A DNA stretch of 64,000 nt from Mya arenaria (lineage: Eukaryota; Mollusca; Bivalvia; Myida; Myidae): contig NC_069122.1 of the NCBI RefSeq assembly GCF_026914265.1, positions 40,146,514 through 40,210,513 on the forward strand, written 5' to 3'. A program made the translations under genes and the position numbers. Below are positions 37,301 through 49,300 of the stretch, one piece after another. The notes below the pieces were generated by a model. It was not told where the DNA came from, did no database searches, and saw only the letters and a program-made list of their open reading frames with translations. Each line of letters starts with the position of its first letter. The first letter of the stretch is position 1.

Positions 37301-40300
37301 TGTAAGTGATAATGTGCCATATAAACATTTGCATTCACATATTCTAGTGGAGGCATAATTAATTATTTTATTGCAGACAAAGTTTTTTTCTTGGCCAATT
37401 CTTACCTGATTTCTATCAAATGTTTTTTTCATAAATAGGACAATCTAAAGGAAAATATTGTCGCAGAATTGGGGAAAATACATACTCACCTATTTTACAT
37501 GTATAACAGGACATAACTTTGTTGGCAGAAAGTTATAGTTCAGGCCCCAGCATAAGGTGTTAACCAATGATTTTTTAGCTGGACTATTCAAAGAATAAGG
37601 AGAGCTATCCTAGTCACCCGAGCGTCGGCAGCAGCGTCGGCGTGACCACTTATATTAAAGTTTGTGTACCACCTCAAATATTTTCAAAGTCCATTGACAT
37701 ATGGCTTCGAAACTTTGCACGCTTGTTCACCATCATTCCCCCAACCTGTACACAGGAAGAGGTAACTTGATCAAGCATTTTGAGAAAATTATGCCCCTTT
37801 TTCTTCTTAGAATTTACGTTAAAGTTTACGTACCACCTCAAATATTTTCAAAGTCCATTGACATCTGGCTTTGAAACTGTGCATGCTTGTTCACCATCAT
37901 GCCCCGACCTTTATTTTAAATAAAGATTAATTCTTTGGTATAACGTACATGTTTTGTTTACAATTAAAATTACTAGAAAGTTTTTATTTGCCGTCAGTGC
38001 AATTGGTAAACTCCAAGGTTGCTCTGTTAAATTGTATTGAATTGTCCCCTGGTTTGAGAAAGCATAAGTGATTGAAGATTTTTGTTGTCTTTGATACGCT
38101 TGAAATATGGTGTGTTTTTCTTAACTAGGAGTTGCAAAGTGTTATAATATTGGTTGTCAGTGGGTGTGCTATAACGAACTTCCAGTAAACGTGCCTCAAG
38201 TTTTATGAGACAAACCTGGTTGAAGTGCTTAGCTTAAATGAAATTTTATACCAGAGATATTTAAGAAATAGTTTTGTATGTGTTGTTCAAGGGTAATAAC
38301 TTGTCCTCAATTGGAGGTGTTTGTGCTTGAATTGTCCTCAGTTGGAGGTCATTCACACTGCACTGTATTCAGTAGTTTTTCTTCCATGTTAAATACCATA
38401 ATGTATAGTCTTGTTCTGTTTTTGATGCTTATGTCACTTTTCAGTGATGTGATGTTTTTGTATTGCAGCTGAACATTGCCATGATGTGAATACTGTTGAT
38501 ACTGATGATGTGGATGCTGATGGTGTGGATGATGATAATGTTGATGCCTCCGGACTGAAATAGGTACTTTAATTTTTCTTATAATATAAGATGAATGGGT
38601 GCCTGTTATTGGAGTAAAATTGCAATTATTTTTTGTTCTAGTATAAGCCTAGAGGAATATAGTTTTTTTCTTAACTAGAAGTTGCAGTGTTTAAGTTGCA
38701 GTGTTTTGATATTGGTCTTCAGTGGGGTTTCTATCAAATACTTTCAGTAGAGGTCCCTCCTATCTTATGAGACAGATCTGTTTGAAGTGCCTAGAGTTAA
38801 AGGAATTAGATACTAGAGACTTATACGAAATAGTTCTATGTGTTGTCCAAAGGTATTAACTTGTCCTCAATTGGAGGTGTTTGTGCTAGAATTGTCCTCA
38901 GTTGGAGGTCATTCACACTGCACTGTATTCAGTAGTTTTTCTTCTATGGTAAATACCATAATGTATAATCTTGCTCTGTTTTTGATGCTTCTGTCGCTTT
39001 TCAGTGATGTGATTTTTTGTATTGCAGCTGGACAGTGCCATGATGTGGAAACTGTTCTTACTGATGATGTGGATACTGTTCATACTGATGATATAATGCT
39101 GATAATGTGGATATTGATGATGTAGATGCCCCGGATGATCAACCATGGACTAATAGAGGTACGCTTTTTCACTTACCTTTCTACTTATATGAGATGAATG
39201 GTTGCCTGATATTTAAGTAAAATTGCAATTTAATTTTGTTCCATTATAAGCCTTGAAATTTAGTTTTTTTCTTAAAGGTCTAACAGTTGCAAAGTGTTAA
39301 ATATTGGTCGTCAGTGGGTTTGCTATAAAACACTTTAAGTAGAGGTGTCTCCAGTCTTATGAAATGGAACTGACTTTGAAGTTCCTAGCATAAAAGGAAT
39401 TAATTGCTAGAGATATTTATGAAATAGTTCTACGTATTGTCCAAAGGTATTAACTTGTCCTCAATTGGAGGTGTTTGTGCTTGAATTGTCCTCAGTTGGA
39501 GGTCATTTACACTGCACTGTATTCAGTAGTTTTTCTTCTATGGTAAATACCATAATGTATAATCTTGTTCTGTTTTTGATGCTTCTGTCACTTTTCAGTG
39601 ATGTGATGTAATAATGTATAATCTTGTTCTGTTTTTGATGCTTTTGTCACTTTTCAGTGATGTGATGTTTTTGTATTGCAGCTGGACAGTGCCATGATGT
39701 GAATACTGTTGATACTGATGATGGGGATGCTGATGATGTGGATGTTGATAATGTTGATGCCTCCGTTGATCAACCAGGGACTGAAATAGGTTCTTTAATC
39801 TTTCTTAAAATATAAGATGAATGGGTGCCTGTAATTAAAGTAATATTTCAATTATTTTTTGTTCTAGTATAAGCCTAGAGGAATATAGTTTTTTTCTTAA
39901 CTAGAAGTTGCAGTGTTTTGATATTGGTCTTCAGTGGGGTTTCTATCAAATACTTTCAGTAGAGGTCCCTACTATCTTATGAGACAGAACTGTTTGAAGT
40001 GCCTAGAGTTAAAGGAATTAGATACTAGAGACTTATACGAAATAGTTCTATGTGTTGTCCAAAGGTATTAACTTGTCCTCAATTGGAGGTGTTTGTGCTA
40101 GAATTGTCCTCAGTTGGAGGTCATTCACACTGCACTGTATTCAGTAGTTTTTCTTCCATGGTTAATACCATAATGTATTGTCTTGTTTTGTTTTTGATGC
40201 TTCTGTCACTTTTCAGTGATGTGATGTTTTTGTATTGCAGCTGGACAGTGCCATGATGTGAATACTGATGATACTGATGATGTGGATGCTGATGATGTGG

Positions 40301-43300
40301 ATGCTGATGATGTGGATGCCTCTGTTGATCAACCAGGAACTGAAATAGGTACACTTATCTTTCTTATAATATGAGATAAATTTGTGCCTGATATTTGAGC
40401 AAAATTGCAAAAAAAAATGTTTTATGATAAGCCTTGGAATATAGTTTTTAGCTCGATTATTCGAAGAATTAGGAGGGCTATACTACTCACCCCAGTGTCA
40501 GTGTCCGGTTAGAAATTGCAATTTAGGGCAAGTTGGGATTTTCACTTAGAGAAGTCCAATACATTCATTCAATTAACTTAATACTTAACATAGTTGTTCA
40601 TGACCATCAAACAATGAGGTTAGATAACTCCATATTATCCTTTTTACAAATTATGACCCCTGATTGACTATTGAACTGCGGTTAAAGATTTAGGACAGGT
40701 TGGGATATTTATTAACAACTTCTATACCCTTTGTTCAATTGACTTAATACTTCACACAAATGTTCAGGACCATCACCCCTTTGAGGTTACATAACTCCAT
40801 ATTATCCTTAATACAAGTTATGGCCCCTGATTGACTTGGGTTAAACTTTTAGGGCAAGTTAAAGTTTTAGGGCAAGTTGGGATTTTCACTTATTAGTCCA
40901 ATACCCTTCATTCAATTGACTTAATACTTCACACAATTGTTTAGGACTATCACACAATGAAGTTACATAACTCCATATTATCCTTAATACAAGTTATGGC
41001 CCCTGATTGACTTAGGTTAAAGTTTTAGGGCAGGTTAAAGTTAAAGGGCAGGTTAAAGTTGTAGGGCAAGTTGGGATTTTAATAAAAAAAACGTCTATAC
41101 CCTTCATTCAATGCCCTTAATACTTTGCATAATTATTGACGACCATCTTAGAACAAGGAACATAACTCCATTTTAACCCTTAATACAAATTATGGGAATG
41201 ATTTTTTTTTTCAATTTTTCTTTTTATATTTTTTGAAAGGCACATTTTTATATATATTCTTAACCACATTTTCATAAAGGGAAAACCAGTTATTTGAATG
41301 TCAACTTGCGTCATTGTTCGGGCGGCTGGTGGGAGGCAGCGTCAAAGTCACCTTATGAATGGAATAATTTTAGCTAGGTTTGAAATAAATAGACCAAACT
41401 TGGTATATAGGAAGAGTTTATAGAGACCTTTTCTGAGATGGTGTTTTGGGCCCCTAGAGTTATGGTCTAGGTCAATGTCACTGTTGCTAAAAATAGAAAT
41501 ATGCTTATACTAAATAACTCAAGTAAAGGTTGACATAGTGTGACCAAACTTGGTATATAGGACAAGTTTATGCAGAGCTTTCATGGATTGACTTCGCTCA
41601 CCTAGGGTCAATGTCACTGTTACTAAAAATAGATTACTGTGTAACCGAACCTCAACAAGTGGTAGTAAGCCACACGGGCGGTTACAAGAACCCTCAGGTT
41701 CGACACAGGGCAAAGGCAGGGAGGTTGGGTGTGAAGAACAACTGAGATGTTTGCATTTTTTTAATCAATCTATTCAAGTTCATTAATTAAATTCAAATGG
41801 AAATAACACTGTAAAAACCAAACTAACTATGAAATTAATAAATGCCTTAGATATACCTAGGTGCTCAGGCAAGCCATAATGCAACTTTAGGCTGTAAGTT
41901 TGAAACAATTCTGTCGAGTGCCAAAAATTGACAAACACAGTATAAAAAAATAAACTCCAAGTAACTTATTTCTAACTATCAAAAATCAGAGAAATTTAAC
42001 ATCTCAGGTACAATAATCAAGTTTTTAAATTGGAAAACCTATATGAAAAAATGTGAGTGGCCCACAGGGAATCCACGCACTACCTTAACAGAGCCCAGGA
42101 AAGTAAAAATGGTGAAGGTACCTTCAGAGGACAGATAACTTACTGAAACTAATTCAGTCGGTCTTTAAGCAGTAAGAAAAACCAATCCAAATAAAAGTAA
42201 TGAACTTCTGTAGAACAGGAAAATGTAGTAACAGTTATGGTTGACATACTTTGACCAAACTTAATATGTAGAAAGAGTTAATAGAGGACTTCCATTGGAT
42301 TGTGTTTGGGGCCAATCGAATCAAGGTCACTGCTACTAAAAATAAAAATATGCTTAGTACTGAATATCTCAAGTAAGGGTTGACATAGTGTGACCAAACT
42401 TGGTATATAGGACAAGTTTATGCAGAGCTTTCATGGATTGCCTTTCGGCCCCCTTGGGTCAGAGTCACTGTTACTAAAATAGATTACTGTTTCAGTTATG
42501 GTTGACATACTTTGACCAAACTTAATATGTAGGGAGAGTTTATGGAGGACTTCCATTGGATTGTGTTTGGGGCCCATGGAATCAAGGTCACTGCTACTAA
42601 AAATAGAAATATGCTAAGTACCGGTACTGAATATCTCAAGTAAGGGTTGACATAGTGTGACCAAACTTGGAATATAGGACAATATGCAGAGCTTTGATGG
42701 ATTGCCTTTCGGCCCTCTTGGGTCAAAGTCACTGTTACTAAAAATAGATTACTGTTTCAGTTATGTTTGACATACTGTGACCAAACTTAATATGTAGGAA
42801 GAGTTTATGGAGGATTTCCATGGGATTGTGTTTGGGGCCCATGTCATCAAGGTCACTGCTACTAAAGATAGAAGAAAGCAGTTGAAACTGAATCTCTTCT
42901 GCCAATCATTAAAAACCTGGTTTTGTCACATCCCGCTTCTTGTTCACTTTTTTAATTTGATTGTTTTATTGTGTTTGACAGGCACATATAACATTGTTAT
43001 TGTTTTCACTTCTAAGTCAAAGCGGCGTAGTCAAGCGCGCTGTCTTATAACAGCTCTTGTTTCTTAACTAGAAGTTGCAGAAGTTTTTTTATATTGGTTG
43101 TCAGTGGGTTTTCTTTAAAATACTTTCTTTAAACGTGCCTCCTGTCTTAAAGACTAAATTGTTTGAAGTGCCTAGATTAGGATGATATTTGAAACAAGAG
43201 ATATTTATGAAATAGTTTTATGTGTTGTCCAAAGGTATTAACTTGTCCTCAATTGGAGGTGTTTGTGCTAGAATTGTCCTCAGTTGGAGGTCATTTACAC

Positions 43301-46300
43301 TGCACTGTATTCAGTAGTTTTTCTTCTATGGTAAATACCATAATGTATAATCTTGTTCTGTTTTTGATGCTTCTGTCACTTTTCAGTGATGTGATGTTTT
43401 TGTATTGCAGCTGGACAGTGCCATGATGTGAATACTGTTGATACTGATGATGTGGATGCTGATGATGTGGATGTTGATAATGTTGATGCCTCCGTTGATC
43501 AACCAGGGACTGAAATAGGTACACTTATCGTTTTTATAATATAAGATGAACGGGTGCCTGATATTTGATGTTTTCATGTATAGATTTGCCCTTGTTGTAA
43601 AAGAATTAGTCTTGGAATGTAGTTTTCATAATGGGTTAAAAGTGATTGGAATGAAGTGTCTTCATTTGGACATCAATGGGTGTTCGACCAAAATCATTGT
43701 CTTTTGAGGTGATGACTACATGTAGAAATTTGCTTAACAAATAAGAAATTCAAACCACCAGAGATATTAAAATCAGTTTGACATCATTCTAGTCGTAGGT
43801 TGAAGGTCATTTCACAATCTTGGTTGTACATCATTGTATGTAAATAACATTATCATTAACCGAAATGTTTAATATATGTACCTGTATGTGCTTACAATCA
43901 GTAAAGCTGAATACTTCTTTTCAGTATTATGCTTACCACAGAACAAAATCAAAATACCAGAGGTTCAAAAGACAAAATACTATGTCATTTTGTTGCAACA
44001 TGTCTCTTTTAGCCTAGTTGTGTAGAGATAGTTGTGTGTGTGTGTTTGAGATAAATTATCTCCTGTATTAAAAACACTACACCTTCAATATTTCAGAACC
44101 AGTACTGCATTTTAAATAATAGGCATCAAGGAAATTTGAAATACCTGAGATCTCAATACAGGCATGGTGTCTAATAAAAGTAACTGGCCTCCATTGGAGG
44201 TGATATTTTTAGAAAAGTCCTCAGAAAGAGGTTTTGTTAATGTACATCAATTTCATTCAAATAATACTTGTCGAGAGACACCTGTTTCATTATTATAAAT
44301 AGCATTAATTGTTAGCGTTAAGAAGCATAGCAGACCTATTTGCATATATAATATGTTTTTGTCTCCATAGGTCAACTCAAAGCAGTCGTAAATGCTGGAA
44401 TTGGCACAAACCATGTAAGAATCATATTGAAATTTGTAACAATTAGAAATTTCTATTCTTAAAGCAAATTTGATTTAAAAAGTGTTGTTTCTGTAAAGGA
44501 GTAAGTGCACTTTTGTGATCAGGCTTTTCTGTTGTCTTCCTTAGTGTACAATTAATTTTGTGTAACAACCATACTTGTAATCTTAAAAAAACCTATTCAG
44601 TGTTTAAATTAGCCAGAATGTGTGTCATGTTACTGATCAGTGTAAAAAGTTACAGTGAAAATATCTAATTGTATTTAACAGAAAGGCCTTGAATTGAATT
44701 TCTACATATCAAATAAAATCCTGAAGTCAAACATGTTTAACATGGACAACAATGTATATTATATAGCACTGTTAGACATGTCGCTCAGGTCAGTGCTACA
44801 GAAAAATGAGTTTGCTTACCGTGCCCATTTTATTGTACAAATTAAGAAATCAAATAATATAAAGGTTATCAGTGAAAACACATCATCTTGAATACAGGTC
44901 ATATTTATATATTGACTTGCAGAGGCACTGTTGCTAATTCCTAGACAACTTCAATTGATAAAACATGTTTTAATATAGGATTTTATGGTTATTTGTCCTA
45001 AAGAGGACTATCAAGAACACACTTTCATATTTTAGTGCTCAAAATAGATGAAAATATAGTGATTTTTTTTGTCTATAAAATAGCCTGTATTTCTGTGTTT
45101 TAGGAAAAACGAACAGCCACAGTCAGAACACCTTGGAGCTAGGCTGAAGAAGACGTGGTAGAAAATGGCCTTAAAAAGTGTTTTAAGCTTAATACTCCAC
45201 CAAAAATAAGTTAGAATGTCTTGAACTTATAAAGAACTTATAAAGAAGTATCCAATTCTTGCCAGGCGATCAAGGACAATGGTGAAAGGGTACATTAGAA
45301 CAAGGCAACTGGCCTTGCAATAGGCTCATCAAAAAGCAAACAATTAAACAAATAGATACTTTAAATTATAGAATAGACTAGATTGCATTTTGATTTAAGC
45401 TTTATATCTGAATACCATCAGTGATTGACATTTTCTTTGGATATTGTTCTATTTTTATTTATTTTTTAACAATTAAAAATTTGAAATTGAATATGGTAAT
45501 AACTTGTCCTCAATTGGAGGTGATTTTGCTAGAATTGTCCATGATGTTTGTGGTCATTTACACTCCAGTGTAATCAATTGTTTTTTTTGTTCCATGGTAA
45601 ATAATGGTGTGTGGTATTGCTTTGTATTGAATGCTTCTGTCACTTCTCAGTGATGTGATGTTTTTCGTGTTGTTGGATAAATTGATGAAATGCAAATGAA
45701 ATATCATCATGTATGAACATGTCAAACAAAAATGTATTAACTTTCTTCTGTTTGCTATCAAAACGTTTAGTATTTGTTTGGTTGAATTGTATCTAGAGCC
45801 AATGAATGAAGATTTGTTTATTTCTGAAATTTGATATGCATTAATTTTTGTAAAAGAAAATTTTTCAGAAAAAAGTATCTTGGTATTGTGATATGCCTTG
45901 GCACCTGTCAGGGCTGTGGGCATCATGCAGTATTTTACCTAGGACAGTAACTAAATCACTTCATATTTAAATACAACTTGGTTAAGATGTTGCCAGGGAC
46001 AATATGCATGTGTACATCAAGGGGCATAACTCTGGCTTTAGTTTGTATTGAGTTATGCCTCATTTTCGAAGGAGAAAAAAACAGACAAGCGCTGGTGTTC
46101 TCTTCATGGCGCTCTTGTTGACCTTGGCAAGATCAAGGTTCAATGTTGAAATAAGATATGCCTTGTAAGTTATTTTAACTAACAGGGGAAAGTCTGACAA
46201 TCAAGTTTAGACTTTAATAGTGATTGTTGTGTAAAGTGGACTTTCAACATATTTTATCATATAAATAAAAGTATGAATTCTGCTCTTTGGAGATAAAAAT

Positions 46301-49300
46301 CATCTACTTTCCGGCTATTGATAATTATGTACTTATTTCACATATCCGAGCATGTAATGTATCCGAGGTTCTTTTGACATGTATTTGTATCCATTTGTCT
46401 ACATTATACTGATTACTTAGTATTGATATATTCGTATTTAATACCTGTCTTGTAATGATCAGCTATATAAATATATCCATCCATCTGAAGTTTCTGTTAA
46501 TTGACACTTAACTATTACAGTATTACAATCAGACCAATAAAATACTTCTGAAAACTTTACTGACTTGCTGACATTATCCTTGATGTATATGCAAACAGAT
46601 ATCTGTGTCACATCCTTAAAGTGCAAAGGAGTCATTTTAGTTCCACAAGATGATGCGTTGTTCGCATTACATTACAGTATTAGTCCGATGTAACACACTG
46701 GGTGATTCAGTTGTTTCAACGCAGTCGTTATCACACGCTGAAATAGCCATTGAAATTAAGGGCAGTTAGTATGACTATCTGTTTTACTTCCATATAAGAG
46801 TTACAATATGCAGAGGTGTTACTTTTTTAGAAAGAAACAGTCAGAAAGATTTTACCAGCTTGACCTATAAACGCACCGACAACATTTCTGTTCTGTAGTA
46901 CCGTACGAATTCGCTGGATTGATACCCGTCGGCGTCGCTAAATTAGGCATTTTTCATGCATCAAAAATGCAAAAAGTATGGTCTGATCATATATTCAATG
47001 AATAGCAACAACAACATAATAAAAGCATTTCACAAATACATTAAAACACCCTTTCCAAGTTCCATCCATTTGAAGGCAGCCAGATCCTACTCGCCGAAGA
47101 CAAAAAATATTTCAAGTAGCAAAGAGCCTCAACATTACTTAACACTGGTGGATTGAATTTCGTTTATGGACCAGAACTAAGATACATGAATGGCTCTGAC
47201 TAGTCCGGATGGAAGGGCGTGGTGGGGGGAGGGGGTGAGTAGGGGCCGAACAAATCAATCCATGTGTTCTTCTTACGATCATATCTAGGAACAAAAATAG
47301 AAATAAAGTTTACAGTTAGGAAAATACCAAGCGGTGTATCTTTCGAAACGAACACATCAGGCGCAAAGGACTCCAAATGACATTTGGTCCGCGGAAGGGG
47401 TGGGCTCGTGTCACGCCCGGGTGATTTTTTTCAATTGTAAGCATTGAAAGACTCGATTTCCAGTGAGTTCAGGTTTTGTTTTCATGTTTTTTTCTCTAAA
47501 CCTTTTTACATTTCAAATAGGTGTTAGATCTAAAACTAATATCGTTTGGTAACATTTATTCACTGAGAAAGAAAATGCTAATATGATAAAACAGTAATAC
47601 ACATGTTATGGACACGTTTGTAAGCACACATTTAATACTAGTATTTTCTATTTCTGTACCAAATACAAACAGTCACAAATAGTCACAAATTAATAAATCA
47701 CACACATTAAATTCATTTTAATCAATTAGAGTAATCATGCCATGGTGACCTGTATATTCAATATCGTGTCAGACATGTATTAATATATATGCGCGTAGCT
47801 TCATTTGAAATACAATTTAAAAAAAAATGGTATCAAATTTGGCGGCCCAATTGCCGTTACTAGCTAGAATATTGGGACCGCGGCCATTACCCATGTGGTA
47901 CCAGCTCCTACGCGCCTGAACAAACTGAGAAAATCTCGAACAAACATTACATGATTTTTCGAATAAGTGTAGAGCACTCGAACAATGGATTTTTGAAAGT
48001 AAAAAATGGGTAATTTATCTGCCTATAGTCGAGGCTGATATTTCTTAGCATTAAAGGGTCTGCAACCCTGCTATTATAATGAAGAGAACTGGTTATTAAT
48101 TTGCATTAATTTAATAATCATACATAATTATATGCATGAATTTACATTACATGCACCCTAACGATGATTTACCAAGATATCGCTCCATTAAATGAAGTAA
48201 CCCTTTGCCATGACAATGATATACATTGGAGGATTGTACATAGTTTCATTATACATTTATGCTTGGGTTCACCATAAGTAGGACACTGAAGTATTTTAGG
48301 CTTAAGATAATGTCAAAGATTCTAATGCTGGAATTTCTGATGTTTTGAAGCACAGAATCTATGGTTTTGGGTCACAAAGGGTAAATTTTGGTAATAAAAA
48401 TAATAACTTGAAAAAAGATTTGGCGTCAAACCTACCCTTTTTTAAAGATGCACTCTTATACCCATGTAAGATTTACCATAACTAATACGATTGTTTAAAA
48501 ATACCAAAAAGGATGAATAAATGTCAAAACAATGGTTCTTATGAAGGATACCGAGTTATATTTGAAAGAAAGTTGCAGAAAACACGGTATTCCAACCTGA
48601 TACGACTATTGTTAATCACAGTAAATCTTTTAGCATTCACCAATCATTTAATATTTTTGCGTTTTTAGCCATTAAATACACGATAACAATCGTGCTATCA
48701 GTAAGTTATACTTTCAATATATGTATTATTCAGTAAGTAGTTAAAGGTTTATCGCTTAAAATGTATGTTTCTTATACATGGGTATGAGTTGATTTTGAAT
48801 AAGAGTGTCACTTTAAGGCAGGTGACCGGAGACAGAGCTTGTTTGCCTACCTAAAACTTATACCTTTTAAGTTATTATTATGGTGTAAATATTTGCAATA
48901 AATACACATGTATCGACTTCGTATATAAACACAAATCAATCGCGGTACTCGATAAATATGGTATAAGCCAACCATCACAAATTTAGTGCAACGCAGCCTT
49001 TTACAGTAATCAATCGGAACACCTCGGCCGTCGTTTTATGGCGGAGATGGTCAGGGTGTTCCGATTGTAAACTAGTGTAAAATGCGGCCCAAGTAAGGCC
49101 CTATGATATTTGTATACGGAAAACACGGCCCTTGCGGGGATCATGTAAAATGTTTATTATTTCTTAATTCATTGTTAAATTTCGTTCGAGCGTTCCGACC
49201 GTAAACTTATTTAGTAATAGTGTGAATAACTGTATAGGGTAAAACACCGCCCTATTGGGTGATATACGACTCTATAGATATATTGAAAAAAAATCTTTAT

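Larger units (their letters stand above)
39682..45326 (+). pseudogene. gene of unknown type in the 17.7-kb element (acidic repeat exons, decayed C-terminal domain)
   Basis: Three intact 108-bp exons (39682-39789, 40241-40348, 43411-43518), phase 1 at both ends so that any number can be spliced in frame, encode GQCHDVNTVDTDDVDADDVD then a short acidic tail ending QPGTEI. Copies at 38469 and 39028 are frameshifted. A 44-bp exon (44371-44414, GQLKAVVNAGIGTNH) keeps the phase. It could join 44682, whose open frame runs 69 codons to a TGA at 44889, or 45104, which reads EKRTATVRTPWS-stop-AEEDVV and, in other frames, PPKI and KKYPILARRSRTMVKGYIRT. The last resembles a C-terminal WS/T..E..V.....P...C.....P.L..R.....VK..VR domain that I recall from uncharacterised fish and mollusc proteins. 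5' exons not found. Confidence 0.45.

Noticed and set aside
38278-43426. Repeated 64-95 codon frame MCCPKVLTCPQLEVFVLELS in four units of the array
   Set aside because: Shared because the units are recent duplicates; the third unit has lost the start codon, the frame runs across the splice acceptor, and it is intronic relative to the acidic exon.
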